The notes under the pieces: generated by a model
Told to the model about the DNA's origin: nothing
The model's database searches: none
The model's input: the letters and a program-made list of their open reading frames with translations, nothing else
Position numbers and translations under genes: made by a program
In this document: one piece after another, positions 48,511 to 59,647 of the stretch
How the letters are laid out: each line of letters starts with the position of its first letter
Position numbering within the stretch: the stretch's first letter is position 1
Origin: Raphanus sativus
Taxonomy: Eukaryota; Streptophyta; Magnoliopsida; Brassicales; Brassicaceae
Assembly: GCF_000801105.2 (NCBI RefSeq)
Contig: NC_079515.1
Coordinates: 26,807,407-26,871,406, forward strand
Direction: 5' to 3'
DNA: 64,000 nt

Positions 48511-48762
48511 ACTCTTTAGTGTTTAAGTAACATAAAGTATAGCTATCTTTATTACACTTTTATTATATAAAAATTATTACTTTGTCCTGGAAACTGTATG
48601 AAAATACTTTTCAATTTTTTTTCTAGACTCCAAAAGGTTAAAATACCAAGCAAAGAGGTAACGTCGAGGGTAATGAACGGTTGTACCAAAAAAAGATTTT
48701 ACATAAGAAAATATCTTTTCCCAAATTATTAATATTAACTGCATCATATCTCTCTCCCCCTC

Positions 48763-48770
48763 TATAAAAT
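48763..48770 (+). promoter_or_regulatory. TATA box of the CML4-like gene
   Basis: TATAAAAT lies about 100 bases before the ATG at 48865, downstream of a CT-rich stretch. Confidence 0.6.
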
Positions 48771-48864
48771 ATAACCTCGAGACAATATCACTTCAAGTCT
48801 CTCTTGTGTAACAGAACACCAAAGCTCCTTTTTCTTGAGTCTCCGTTCTTAAACGTCAAGAGTT

Positions 48865-49458
48865 ATGGTGAGAGTCTTTCTTCTCTACAATCTCTTAAAC
48901 TCATTTCTTCTCTGTTTGGTTCCCAAGAAGCTTAGAGTTCTCTTCCCTCCTTCTTGGTACACCGAAGACAAGATCCCACCACCGCCTGAATCGGAATGTT
49001 CTTTGAGAACAGAGCCGGTGGATCTTAAACGAGTGTTTCAGATGTTTGACAAGAACGGAGACGGTCGCATCACAAAGGAAGAGCTAAATGATTCTTTAGA
49101 GAATCTTGGTATCTTCATGCCAGACAAAGATCTGATCCAGATGATCCAGAAGATGGATGCAAATGGAGATGGCTGTGTAGACATCAACGAGTTTGAGTCT
49201 CTTTACGGTTCGATCGTCGAAGAGAAAGAGGAAGAGGATATGAGAGATGCGTTCAATGTGTTTGATCAAGACGGTGATGGATTTATTAGCGTTGAAGAGT
49301 TAAAGTCTGTGATGGCTTCCTTGGGACTCAAGCAAGGTAAAACTCTAAAGTGTTGTAAAGAGATGATTACTCAAGTTGATGAAGATGGTGATGGTAGAGT
49401 CAATTACAATGAGTTTCTTCAGATGATGAAGTCTGGTGGGTTTAGCAATAGATCATAA
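48865..49458 (+). CDS. CML4: CML4-like calmodulin-like protein, membrane-anchored (At3g59440)
   Basis: Intronless, 197 residues. The N-terminal segment [18 protein letters not shown] (2-19) is hydrophobic and followed by KK, fitting a signal anchor. Four complete EF-hand loops follow: [12 protein letters not shown] (62-73), [12 protein letters not shown] (98-109), [12 protein letters not shown] (134-145) and [12 protein letters not shown] (172-183). All keep the Asp/Gly/Glu calcium ligands. In Arabidopsis CML4 and CML5 this N-terminus targets vesicles of the endomembrane system. It ends GGFSNRS. The upstream region carries the SINE-like insert about 340 bases before the start codon. Confidence 0.96.
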   Translation: MVRVFLLYNLLNSFLLCLVPKKLRVLFPPSWYTEDKIPPPPESECSLRTEPVDLKRVFQMFDKNGDGRITKEELNDSLENLGIFMPDKDLIQMIQKMDANGDGCVDINEFESLYGSIVEEKEEEDMRDAFNVFDQDGDGFISVEELKSVMASLGLKQGKTLKCCKEMITQVDEDGDGRVNYNEFLQMMKSGGFSNRS

Positions 49459-50043
49459 TCAGATTAAGCTGATTTGGTCCCTTTTTACTCTGTAAATAGT
49501 TCATTTTTATGCTTTGTTTAATCTTGAGCTGAATTGTTTAAACAACACTCTTTGTTTTTTTCCTACAACTCTGAATGGTGCATGCCACGTGACTTTGCCA
49601 GCTTGAAACACCAAGTGTTGTAAACAGAACCACACATGTAATGATAGATTGATTATTGGACGAAGATGGGTTTATTATTTGTAGCCGATCTAACGTGGGT
49701 GATGGCTTACTTAGAGGTCAAGTAACAAAAAAATCTTAAGTTATTGATCACACAAGTGGATAAAAAGTCAAACAGTCAAGCTGGTTTGAATCATCACTTT
49801 CAGTGTTGTCTTCTTAAACATATTGCTAAGGATCATACAGAGAATTTTGATAAAGCTTAAAAACCATCACCTGCTTATATACACTTACACCCAATTCAAT
49901 GTTGGAACATAAGAAGAAATAACAAAACTTTGTTGAAGGTAATTGCAAGCTCTTTGTTTCTTGATAAGACAAATGTTTATTAAAAGAGAGAGAATGGGGA
50001 AGCGAATAAAGAAGAGAAGACCTATCTCCTAATCAAACTAAGA
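49459..50043. other. Convergent 3' UTR spacer
   Basis: This lies between CML4 (plus) and the FAR1-related gene (minus). No gene is seen. Confidence 0.35.
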
Positions 50044-50939
50044 CTATACTTGGTTCTGTTGATGATCTCTCTGTTCCAGATCCCTCACATTGTCTACAAT
50101 GTGCTGGATTTTCTTAGTAAGGCTTTCATTGTGCTGCTCAATCTGTTCAAAGAGCATCTCCAGATGTCTTTTGTAAGTAGCAGCTCTCTTTTTCTCTGCA
50201 GCTAGCTGCTGCATCAGCTCCTGGATTTTGTCATGCTCATTCTGCAAATGAGGAAAGCAAACCTCTCAGGATTCAATTCTTTAACAAGTACCAAATGAGA
50301 AAGAAGCAGAATCAGAATCAAACCAGCACACATGAAAATGCCAAATAACAACTGATAAGAGAAAGAACTGACCGGATACTGATCATAGATGCAACCCCTT
50401 CGAACTCTTCCAGGCATCAAAGGATGGTTATGCTCCTTGGCAAACTTTGTAATAACCCATTTACCAGAATTTTCTTTCCTAATCAAAATCATTGCTCTAC
50501 ACCCAACCCTCGTCTCCGCTCTTTGTCTAATAACCTTGTCACGCTTGCTAGGCAACCTATACCCTTCCTTGTTACAAACAAGTTGCCTTCCTATGGGAGA
50601 TCCATCATGCCTTGACCGTGACAGTTTGCTAACTCGGATGACGAACCCTACTTTCGTAGCGTAAGCGTTATAAAACCCATGTGCAGCTGCTTCAGATTCA
50701 AACTCCTGTCCGACATAAGGCTCATCACCTTGAACCTCCTCCTCCTCCTCCTCCGCCATATCAGAAACATCCAGAGGGATAGAATCCGGATCTACCTTCT
50801 CGTCTTGCTCAAGAGGCATTGCTTGATTAGAACTTTCACCTATCTCATTATGGTTTTCGTCGTCTTGCTCAAGAGTCATTGCTTGACCAGAGCTTTCATC
50901 CATTTCATTATGATTCTCCACTGGAATCTCCATTATCAT
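50044..50939 (-). CDS. Short FAR1-related DNA-binding factor (At3g59470-like)
   Basis: Coding exons 50939-50373 and 50241-50044 (765 nt, 254 residues). An acidic N-terminus ends in MAEEEEEEVQGDEPYVG. A FAR1/WRKY-GCM1-type zinc-finger domain covers about 75-170 (GFYNAYATKVGFVIR, RQLVCNKEGYR, RVGCRAMILI, FAKEHNHPL). The second exon is a coiled-coil tail (KIQELMQQLAAEKKRAATY...). The transposase and SWIM parts of full FAR1/FHY3 are absent, as in the FAR1-related-factor group. Such proteins may compete with FHY3/FAR1 at shared promoters; that role is family knowledge. An upstream exon joins at 50980 (acceptor GGTATTGCAG), so the first coding exon may extend further. I chose ATG 50939. Confidence 0.9.
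50799..50918 (-). repeat. Tandem 60-bp duplication in the FAR1-related gene
   Basis: Residues 8-47 are two 20-residue copies: ENHNEMDESSGQAMTLEQDD followed by ENHNEIGESSNQAMPLEQDE. The repeat lies in the acidic N-terminus before the DNA-binding domain. Confidence 0.9.
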
Positions 50940-51060
50940 GCCGGCAGCATCACCATTATCAATCCTGAAATCCACTGCAATACCAAGAAGATAAACAACC
51001 TCGTACAAAGAGAACGAACCCACCAACAAGTGAGCAAAAACACATTTTTGTACACACTAG

Positions 51061-51342
51061 AGATCTACCAAAGAACCAAGTACAAGTTTTGACAAAAGAA
51101 ACCTTTAATACAAAGCTTAACTACAAGTTGTTTCAGACACACATTTTGACACATCTATCAAAGAACAAAGTACAAGATTTTACACTCTTACAAGAAACCT
51201 TTAAGACAAATCTCAACTACTAGTGGTTTCAAAACACATTCTTACACACATATGAGATATCTATAAAAAAAAACAAGTACAAGTTTTTATCCTCTTTTAC
51301 AAAACAACCTTCAAGACAAGCTTAACTACACGTGGTCTCAGT
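51061..51342 (-). repeat. Three-copy ~95-bp repeat in the 5' intron or leader region
   Basis: Units start near 51061, 51152 and 51250. Each has ATCTA..AAAGAACAAGTACAAG, then AAACCTTTAAGACAA, then CTACAAGTGGTTTCA with drift. They lie in the likely first intron of the FAR1-related gene. Confidence 0.75.
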
Positions 51343-53128
51343 CCCCCCACAACAACACAAAAAAAAACAAAGCTTTATTGAAACCCTTTCTTTAAGGTAG
51401 GCCTAAGCATGTCTTTGAGATGAATCTATTGAAAGATTCAAGCTTTTTAGCAATGGAGAGTTACCGTAAATCATCAGAAAGTATCGAACTTTTTTGAGAT
51501 GTTAAGAGGAACTAAGCAACGGTTAAGGAATAAAAGCAATCTTACTGTCAGAGTTTTTTTTTCCCGGGGAGGATTCGCCGGCGGCGGAATTGGGTTTTTC
51601 GATGACAGAGAGGATGCCGGTTCAGGGTATGGATTACAAAGCTTATGACGTGGCGAGAGATGAGTGGGTCGATAATGGAAAAGAAGTCAACTCACCGTTC
51701 ATCTAATCTAGGGTTGGACCGTCTCTATGGTTCCTACTGTGCGCTTCTCCTCCTCTGATAATTCCTCTTTTAGTTTTGCTTTTCTAGATTTTTACAGCGT
51801 AATTCTCGCCGACCGACGCACCGGTTAGACCGGTATGTCCACTACTTTTGTTAGTTTTGCAAGTCGATCCCTTTATTATCTTTATTCTATACAATCATCC
51901 CTTATGTATAAACAATTCCTATAATCTCATGCAAATACATGATTAGGAAGGTAATACTGTTCTTGAAACATTTCTGAGCTACGCTTACATTTAGTGACAT
52001 TTGTTGAGCGTATATACACGTATTAACCATTGATACAAATCAACATGATTTTCAGTATGATAGTATACTTAGCAACATGCAAAAGAGTTACTATCATCCA
52101 TGTATGGATTTATGTGAGAGTACACAAAACTTTTACTATCAAATAGTTGTACTGATATTTGCCGAAGCTGGTGTATAAATCCAAATTAGAACAAACGTTT
52201 ACATCACATTAGCTACAACACCCAAAAACTAGAAGTCCACATCAGAATATGGCAGACATGACAAATATACATTATTTGCTGCATTCGTGACCAGTCTTAC
52301 GTTCATACGTCAAGATAAAAAGTGTGTTTTCCAGCACAGCCCACCTCCCACCTACCAGCAACAATCAGAGCACAAGGCCTGACAAAACCGATCATCCTGT
52401 AAAGACGAGCCGTAATATATGTGTTCTAAGATGTTTATAAAAATCTATTTGAATGATATTTTCTATTTAATTTAATTTTGATGAATATATTTAAACGTAG
52501 ATATAACTAAATTAGCATGTATTACTAAATACATTTTTTGGTCGTATCCGTTACTTAGCATTTACATACCGATTAGTAATAACTTAAATTGATGTAACCT
52601 CTAAGCATTGAAGTAAATTCCGTTCATTAATGGTAAATTCAAAAATATTCGTAACTTGGGGAAAAGTAAATCAAACGGTGCTGATTCGCCGAAAGATCTC
52701 TCATAAATATAAAAGGATAAGGATCATATAAGTCAAACCTAATCCAGTTTCTAAAAAGAAAAAAAATCAAACATGAGTATTTTCGATTTAGTAAATTAAG
52801 AGTTTGATGAGATGATATCCAGTAAATATGTATTATCGATAACGAAAGTAATAATATAAATGAAATAATCGGAATGAATTAAAAGAGGATTATCTATCTT
52901 TATCCAACAATCCCTAGTAAACCTTGCAAAACACGTAACGTGGATCTCACTAAACAGCAAGAAATCCGAATCGAATATTACGAATTCAATTAGTTACCAA
53001 ATACAATTTCCGATATATCTGTAATTGACGATTTTTATATGGATAAATCTAATAGATTTTCATTAATTAATTTAATTTAATTGAAACGTCTAGTGGATTT
53101 GACTAGACAAAGTGATCCTAAACACTTC
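51343..53128. other. FAR1-related gene promoter and long spacer
   Basis: 51540-51790 is GC-richer and probably holds the leader exon and core promoter of the minus-strand gene. From 51800 to 53120 the DNA is AT-rich with no supported gene or repeat. Confidence 0.35.
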
Positions 53129-53137
53129 TATATAAAC
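53129..53137 (+). promoter_or_regulatory. TATA box of the fructokinase gene
   Basis: TATATAAAC lies about 90 bases before the ATG at 53223. Confidence 0.6.
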
Positions 53138-53222
53138 ACTCCTTCGTTGTTTAAGTAAATCTCATATCCAAAACCTGATCTCTCCCTCGGTACTGTAATT
53201 CTCTAACAAACTCCGACCACAA

Positions 53223-54598
53223 ATGTCTACATCCAACGGCGAGAAAAGCTTGATCGTGAGCTTCGGCGAGATGCTCATCGACTTCGTACCCACCGTCTCC
53301 GGCGTATCCCTCGCTGAAGCTCCTGGCTTCATCAAGGCCCCCGGTGGTGCACCTGCCAACGTGGCCATCGCCGTGTCACGTCTCGGCGGGCGTGCAGCTT
53401 TCGTTGGAAAGCTCGGTGATGACGAGTTTGGTCACATGCTCGCCGGAATCTTGAAACAGAACGGCGTCTCGGCCGAAGGAATCAACTTCGATACTGGAGC
53501 CAGGACGGCACTAGCGTTCGTGACGCTAAGAGCCGACGGTGAACGTGAGTTCATGTTCTACCGGAACCCTAGCGCCGACATGCTCCTCCGTCCTGATGAG
53601 CTTAATCTCGATCTCATCAGATCTGTACGTTACTCTTAACTTTTAGTTAACTAGTGTATGTAACGTTTGTTAACAAACATAACGTGGATGTCAAGTTAGG
53701 TTATGTAATGCCCTGTTTTTTTGGGGATAGGTTATGATTTATGAAGAACTCTGTTTTGTTTTGTTGGCAAACCTAACGTAAAAGTCAAGTTAGGTTTCAA
53801 GGTACTCTGTTTTTTTTGGTTGGTTACAAAGTGTTCTGTTTTGTTTTATTACAGGCTAAGGTGTTCCACTCTGGATCAATAAGTCTCATAGTTGAGCCAT
53901 GTCGATCTGCTCACCTGAAGGCCATGGAGGTGGCTAAAGAAGCAGGAGCGTTGCTTTCTTATGACCCAAACTTGAGGCTGCCTTTGTGGCCCTCGAAGGA
54001 GGAGGCTAAGGAGCAGATTCTTAGCATCTGGGACAAAGCTGAAGTGATCAAAGTCAGTGACGAAGAGCTTATGTTCTTGACTGGATCTGATAATGTTGAT
54101 GATGAGACTGCTATGTCTCTGTGGCATGATAACTTGAAACTTCTCTTGGTCACTTTGGGTGAAAAGGGTTGTAATTATTACACCAAGGTAAATCAATTTG
54201 AAGAGTTTTGACTATATACCATTAGCCGTTACTTAAGCTGTGTTCTTGTGCTTGTATGATTTACAGGGCTTTCGTGGATCTGTTGATCCTTTCCGTGTGA
54301 ACGCAGTGGACACAACCGGTGCTGGTGATTCATATGTTGGTGCCTTGCTTTGCAACATTGTCGATGACCGTGCTGTTCTCGAGGTAAACATAACATCAGA
54401 TTTAGTCTGGGCGCTCTAGGAATGGTTGACTTCGGTTATTGACTGTCTTCTTGTGTCTTTAAACAACAGGACGAAGCTCGTCTTAGAGAAGTGCTTAGGT
54501 TTGCAAATGCATGTGGAGCCATTACGACTACAAAGAAAGGAGCAATTCCAGCTCTTCCCACAGAGGCCGAGGCTCAGAGTCTCCTGAATGGGAACTGA
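53223..54598 (+). CDS. Cytosolic fructokinase, pfkB family (At3g59480-like)
   Basis: Four exons (53223-53624, 53855-54187, 54267-54383, 54470-54598) give 981 nt, 326 residues, the normal plant fructokinase length. The N-terminus lacks a transit peptide. [13 protein letters not shown] opens the fold. [16 protein letters not shown] is PfkB signature 1, and [13 protein letters not shown] holds signature 2 with the catalytic Asp. [13 protein letters not shown] is the conserved sugar-kinase segment. It phosphorylates fructose to fructose 6-phosphate in the cytosol, feeding sucrose use. Intron 1 contains two short copies of AACGT...GTCAAGTTAGGTT. Confidence 0.97.
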
Positions 54599-55318
54599 TC
54601 TACACCATGTCTTGTTTTTAGATTTCACGTTTTTCTTTTTTTTTTGCTTTTGCTTTTTTTGTTCAGTGTTAGCAGAACTGTTTGATTCTGTTAAGGGTCT
54701 TGTATTTCGGAGTAACTTTCATAAATTAAAACTCATTACCAAATTTTACTGAACGAATGATTTATTTAGTGAAAGCCTTAGATAACAATTGCTTGAGGGT
54801 AGCATTCAGAAACTTGCATATCCAATGATCTATTTTTTAGAACTGAGTTTCACAGAGGCTTTGTTGTTTAGGAAGAAAAGTAAAAACATCTTAGTTTTGA
54901 ATTTTTTGTTACCTTGTTAGCTCTTCTAAAAGAGTCTTTCTCAGTGGTACCGTTCCTGGAAGATATTTAAGTTTTAACATCATTACAATGTTCAGAAAGT
55001 TGAAGTGTTTAGAAATATATAATAGCGTAACCTAATACTAGAACTTTGAAGATACGGAGAGACTTGGCTGGAGAGGTTGTAGATCGCATCTCCGTCTATG
55101 TGAATTGTGATCAGTGCCGAATCAATACACAACCGGATAGTCCCGGAGCCATCTGCTAATACTGACCAACACTTGAACAAACTAAGATGACATATAGTGG
55201 ATGAATGATGAAGAGTTGGATATTATAAGAGGGGAACATGACTGCTTTTGGTTTTACTGAAAAACAACAATACATTTATGATGCTTAAAACACACACAAC
55301 AAAATACAACAGAGAGAT
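54599..55318. other. Fructokinase 3' flank and spacer
   Basis: The 3' UTR is followed by spacer. A minus-strand open stretch near 55000-55180 (GSGTIRLCIDSALITIHIDG) is protein-like but too short and isolated to assign; it may be a gene fragment. Confidence 0.25.
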
Positions 55319-55323
55319 TTAGA

Positions 55324-56078
55324 GGGGGTTATTGGGAGAAGAATTTGTATAAAGTTTGTGAATTTTAAGAGTTGATTGATTTTAAAAGTTATGTGGATTG
55401 TGAAAATGTATATACATTGACTTATAGAATTTGATCATGATTTTCTTAGATTTGTCTAGCTTTTCATTAACTTGGATTACTAAAAGAGGTTTCATTAAAG
55501 AGACACACTTGTTATACATAAAGAATAATAAAAAAATATTTTTAAAAAAATATTTCGAATTATAGTTTTCAAATTCTAACATTTTTATAAAAATTTTGTT
55601 TTTTTTTAATTTTCTTTTTGAAATTTGAAAATGATTTTCCAAACTATTATAAACTTTTTATTTAATTTTTTTTTATATATAAATATAATTATATATTGAA
55701 AATGATAAACATTATAAATATAAATTATGTTTTCAAAAGTGTAATGGTATACAAAATGTAATGAATTATAGATATGAACATAATTTGGTAAAAGTCGCAC
55801 ATGGATTTTGAAAATCACATGGATACATATGATATTTTGAAAGTTGGGTCTCATGAATAAAAATGAATAGAATTCATGTCCCAATAACAATAGATTTAGT
55901 TAGAATTATAGAATCTATAATAACAAAACTTTTTGAATAACAATGGATTTGAATGAATTTTGAAAATTCTTAAACCAATAATAATAGATTCTATTAAGAT
56001 TTATGAAATCCAAGAACCAATAACAAAGGAATTTCAAAATTTCCAAAATTCATGAAAATTAATCTCCCAATAACCCCC
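55324..56078. mobile_element. 755-bp terminal-inverted-repeat element
   Basis: The ends are GGGGGTTATTGGGAGA (55324-55339) and the inverse TCTCCCAATAACCCCC ending at 56078. TTAGA occurs on both outer sides (55319-55323 and 56079-56083), consistent with target duplication. GGGTTATTGG-type ends with a TTA core suggest a Harbinger-like class, but a 5-bp duplication is not typical. The interior is AT-rich with weak inner symmetry and no transposase. Confidence 0.75.
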
Positions 56079-56105
56079 TTAGAGAAAAAGAACAAAAATG
56101 AGCTT

Positions 56106-59063
56106 TTAAAAAGTTCTGGTCCGGCCAAAAATATTGATGAACCACTCATTCTGGTACGAAGCCACTATGTATCCGATCGTGATTCCAAATACAACACCAG
56201 GTGCAAATCCTATCCCTGCTGCCATCCAACTCAACCATCCTTCTTCTTCTTCTTCATCTTGTAAAGACTCCGGCTGCTGTAATGTTGGCTCATTACGACT
56301 TCCACAAACGTCCTTAAGAGAAGAACCAACAAGTCCAGGATTCCCCTCGTAGGATGAGCATTTCTGTCTCTGAAACTGCGTGCCTTGCGGTATGGACCCT
56401 ACAAGCTCGTTATGCGAAACATTAATCCACCCAAGCGAATGGAGGTTTCCAAGCTCTGGAGGAATCTCACCGGAGAGCTTGTTTTGGGATAGGTCCAACG
56501 ATTCCAACACCGTAAGGTTGGCCAGAGACGATGGGACATGGCCCGTAAAAGCATTGCTTGACAAATTCAGGATGCGCAGTTCCTTTAGCAGACCAATAGA
56601 TTCAGGAATGTGTCCATGGAGCTGGTTTCCTGAAAAATCGACGGCCGCGTAGATTTTGAGGATACGTTCCATCTCCATCGATACACCTTTAGCCATCAGC
56701 ACAATCGAAGCGTAGTATCTGTAGCCACCATAACTCCCAACGTAGTCTGGCTCTGTAGAGTTGTTGTTGTCGTCAGTCTTGGATGATATGCCAGTCCAGT
56801 TGAGGAAGTAATCAGAGGGTAACGTGCCGAGGAAGTCATTGTGTGATACGTCGAGGATTTTCAACTGAGGAAATCCAGACCATGCACCGTCAGAGGCAGA
56901 GCGGTGTAACTTGCCGTGAAAGTTATTGGAGCGGAGGACGAGAACTTGAAGCTTCCGCAGAGAACTCAAGCGGAAGGGAAACGTATCGTTGAGTTTGTTG
57001 CTTTCCAAGTTTAGAACTTTGAGAGTAGAGCAGTTGATGAGAGATGGAGGGAGTTGTCCTTCCAATAGGTTGTGACTGAGGTCAAGTGACGTCAACTCCG
57101 TGGCGTTGACAAATATGTCAGGAGGAAGAGTTCCTTCGAGGCGATTGTTTCGGAGATTTAGATCAGTTAGAGAAGTCATGAGAGTCTCTAAGCACCGAGG
57201 GATTGAGCCGGCGAAGTTGTTGTTTGAGAGATCTATGATGTGTGGAGAGGTCAATCCACATATCGAAGAGGACAACTCTCCGGTGAAGTTATTCTTAGAG
57301 GCAAGCAAATATCCGATTGAACTTGATGGGTAGAACAATGGTCCTTGGAAGGCATTTGAACTTAGATCCAAGGCTGATATCTTATTCTCATAATGATGGA
57401 TACCTTTTAAGGATCCGTTGAAACCAGTGAGAGAGTTGTTAGAAAGATCCACAGCGTACAACTCTGGTAGGCTCCACAACCAGTCTGGTACTTGACCTTT
57501 CATTTTGTTGTTGGAAAGGTCTAGTCTAACTAGGTTTGGATTGTTTCTAATGAACTCGGGGAACTCGGTGATGTTGCAGCCTGACAGGTACAGATACGTC
57601 AAGTGTGATGTAAAATCAGGAGTGATGTTCGTTGTCGAAAGAGGGATTCCGGAGAGAGATAATCCTGACAGGTGTTTGAGAGGAGGCGAGAAGAGGTTTA
57701 AGTCAAAAGGTCTGACGTTGACCGAGTAACTCTTACCGCCGAGAGACAAGTATTTTAAATTAGGCAACGAGGAGAATTTCTCGATCGCGAGGAGGTCAGT
57801 GAATTGGTTGTTCCTCAAATCGATGAGAATCAGTGAGGAAATGTTGAATAGGGATGAAGGAATGGGTCCAACAAAAGAGTTTCCATTCACATAAAGATTT
57901 TCTAATTTGGAGAGTTGGCTTATATTATGTGGAAGAGAACCTGAAAATTGGTTATAACGGAGACCGATGACACGTAGTTGGGGCAGATTGAGTAGTGCAG
58001 ATGGAAAGTTCCCGCTGAGCTCGTTACCAGAGACATCAAAGACGGTCAACTGTTTTAGATTACCAATTGAAGAGGGGATTTCACCAATGAAATAATTAGA
58101 AGTAAGGTGGAGAAAAGAGAGATGAGAAAGGTTTCCGAGTGAAGATGGAATCCTCCCAGAGAAATCGGATCTAGCAAGTCTCAAAGAAAGCAGATGTTTG
58201 AGGTTTCCGATTGTGTCGGGTATGGTACCTGAAAAAGATGTCCCGTCAATGCTTATCTCCTGCAGAGACTCATTTCCTTGAAAATCGGGAAGTTGACCTC
58301 TAAGATTGAGATTGGAATCAAGTTTAATGAGCTGTAAGCTGGGTTTGAGAAAAATATTGCTTGGAAATCTTCCTAGGAGGTTGCAGTTGGTAAGAAAAAG
58401 CGATCTCAGAGACCACATGTTTGAAAACTCATTTTGGATTTCTGAAGAGATGTTCACATAGCTCATATCTAGTTCTCTAAGGTTCCTCAAGTTTCGAGCA
58501 AGAAGACTGAGAAATGATGGTTCCTCTATGGATAAAGTATTTGGTGTATCGGAAAAAAAAGAAGAAGACAGATCAAGAGACACCAAATTGGTTAGTTGAA
58601 CAATTTCTGTTGGAACCTGACCGGAAAATGAAGACCCGGAGAGGTTAAGCCTCTCCAAGCCCATGAGTTTGTTGAACTTAGCTGGGATTGTAGAATTAAG
58701 GAAGGTGTTAAAAGCAAGGTTAAGACTTTGGAGATGATGCAGTCTAAAAAGACTACTGTTTGGTTTGAGCCGGCCATGAAGACAGCTGCAGCTAAGGTCT
58801 AGCCCGATCACCTTGCCCGACTTGGTGTCGCACGTTACACCCCGCCAGTTGCAATAGTTGCTATTGTTTGCCCATGTTTCCGTCTTCGGATCAAGAAACT
58901 CACACGGCTTTTGAATCTTGAACTCGTTCTTGAACTCCAAAAGAATATCACTTTGGTCAGGAAAAGAAGAAGCAAAAGTGCTCAAAATTCTTGAAATTGA
59001 ATAGAGAAGAACAACGGTACGGAGAAAGATGCTCATCGTTGATGATGAGTTTGAGCTTGTCAT
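56106..59063 (-). CDS. LRR receptor-like protein (RLP), no kinase
   Basis: Intronless, 985 residues. A signal peptide covers about 1-32. The LRRNT cap follows (DILLEFKNEF...NYCNWRGVTCD). A long extracellular LRR array has the plant consensus LxxLxxLxxLxLSxNxxxGxIP, interrupted by an island near 770-800 (DDNNNSTEPDYVGSYGG). An acidic juxtamembrane stretch (DEEEEEG) precedes one transmembrane helix with GxxxG (GIGFAPGVVFG) and a short tail ending IFGRTRTF. RLPs of this Cf-9/RPP27-like class signal through SOBIR1 and BAK1, and many act in immunity. Which Arabidopsis RLP is closest cannot be told here. The stop codon is only 28 bases from the inverted-repeat element at 56078, so the 3' UTR must use element sequence. 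Confidence 0.96.
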   Translation of the reverse strand: MTSSNSSSTMSIFLRTVVLLYSISRILSTFASSFPDQSDILLEFKNEFKIQKPCEFLDPKTETWANNSNYCNWRGVTCDTKSGKVIGLDLSCSCLHGRLKPNSSLFRLHHLQSLNLAFNTFLNSTIPAKFNKLMGLERLNLSGSSFSGQVPTEIVQLTNLVSLDLSSSFFSDTPNTLSIEEPSFLSLLARNLRNLRELDMSYVNISSEIQNEFSNMWSLRSLFLTNCNLLGRFPSNIFLKPSLQLIKLDSNLNLRGQLPDFQGNESLQEISIDGTSFSGTIPDTIGNLKHLLSLRLARSDFSGRIPSSLGNLSHLSFLHLTSNYFIGEIPSSIGNLKQLTVFDVSGNELSGNFPSALLNLPQLRVIGLRYNQFSGSLPHNISQLSKLENLYVNGNSFVGPIPSSLFNISSLILIDLRNNQFTDLLAIEKFSSLPNLKYLSLGGKSYSVNVRPFDLNLFSPPLKHLSGLSLSGIPLSTTNITPDFTSHLTYLYLSGCNITEFPEFIRNNPNLVRLDLSNNKMKGQVPDWLWSLPELYAVDLSNNSLTGFNGSLKGIHHYENKISALDLSSNAFQGPLFYPSSSIGYLLASKNNFTGELSSSICGLTSPHIIDLSNNNFAGSIPRCLETLMTSLTDLNLRNNRLEGTLPPDIFVNATELTSLDLSHNLLEGQLPPSLINCSTLKVLNLESNKLNDTFPFRLSSLRKLQVLVLRSNNFHGKLHRSASDGAWSGFPQLKILDVSHNDFLGTLPSDYFLNWTGISSKTDDNNNSTEPDYVGSYGGYRYYASIVLMAKGVSMEMERILKIYAAVDFSGNQLHGHIPESIGLLKELRILNLSSNAFTGHVPSSLANLTVLESLDLSQNKLSGEIPPELGNLHSLGWINVSHNELVGSIPQGTQFQRQKCSSYEGNPGLVGSSLKDVCGSRNEPTLQQPESLQDEEEEEGWLSWMAAGIGFAPGVVFGITIGYIVASYQNEWFINIFGRTRTF

Positions 59064-59630
59064 GATTTGTTTTCTACTTTTCTTACCTGCTCAGTGGATG
59101 TATTTATAATGTTTCTCAACGGCTCTGAGAAAATATTCAATTCAAACTTTCATTATTCTTTTCCCAGAATTTTTGTTTCTTTAGAACAGCATTTTAAAAT
59201 ATTACCCCCACCACTCACGACACATAGTATGTCTTTATAGTCACGGGAGTACGAATCCGACATCAGTTGGGGGCATGGGGGGTGGGGGGAATCAATAAAT
59301 TGTTTCGCAGAGACTATCAAATGAAAACTTTAACCTAAAAGCTAATTGGATGCATGTGCCTACGTAGTATATATATTACCTTAAAAAAACTTTATGATAT
59401 CTACATAGTACTAAACTATCATTTTTTAATAATTTAGTGGGTGCATCGTGCATGTGCCGCGTGCCTTCTGCATCCATGTCCTTTCTATTTCTTCAATTCT
59501 TAATACGTTTTCGGATTTTTTAACGTGAACACAGTGGTGAATTTTGGGAAGTAGCATAAAAACAGAGCAAGAACTTGGAGATAAAAAAAAAACTTGGAGA
59601 TAAAAACTGAGAATGAATCTTGTAAGAGCA
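59064..59630 (-). promoter_or_regulatory. RLP upstream region
   Basis: This holds the leader and promoter of the RLP, about 570 bases, before the retroelement insertion. A short tandem copy of AACTTGGAGATAAAAA lies at 59569-59606. No other gene is seen. Confidence 0.35.
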
Positions 59631-59647
59631 ATACGTGCCTTGTTATT

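Noticed and set aside
56134..57729. Several plus-strand frames of 70-90 codons
   Set aside because: They are antisense to the LRR receptor-like protein, whose repeat composition keeps reverse frames open.
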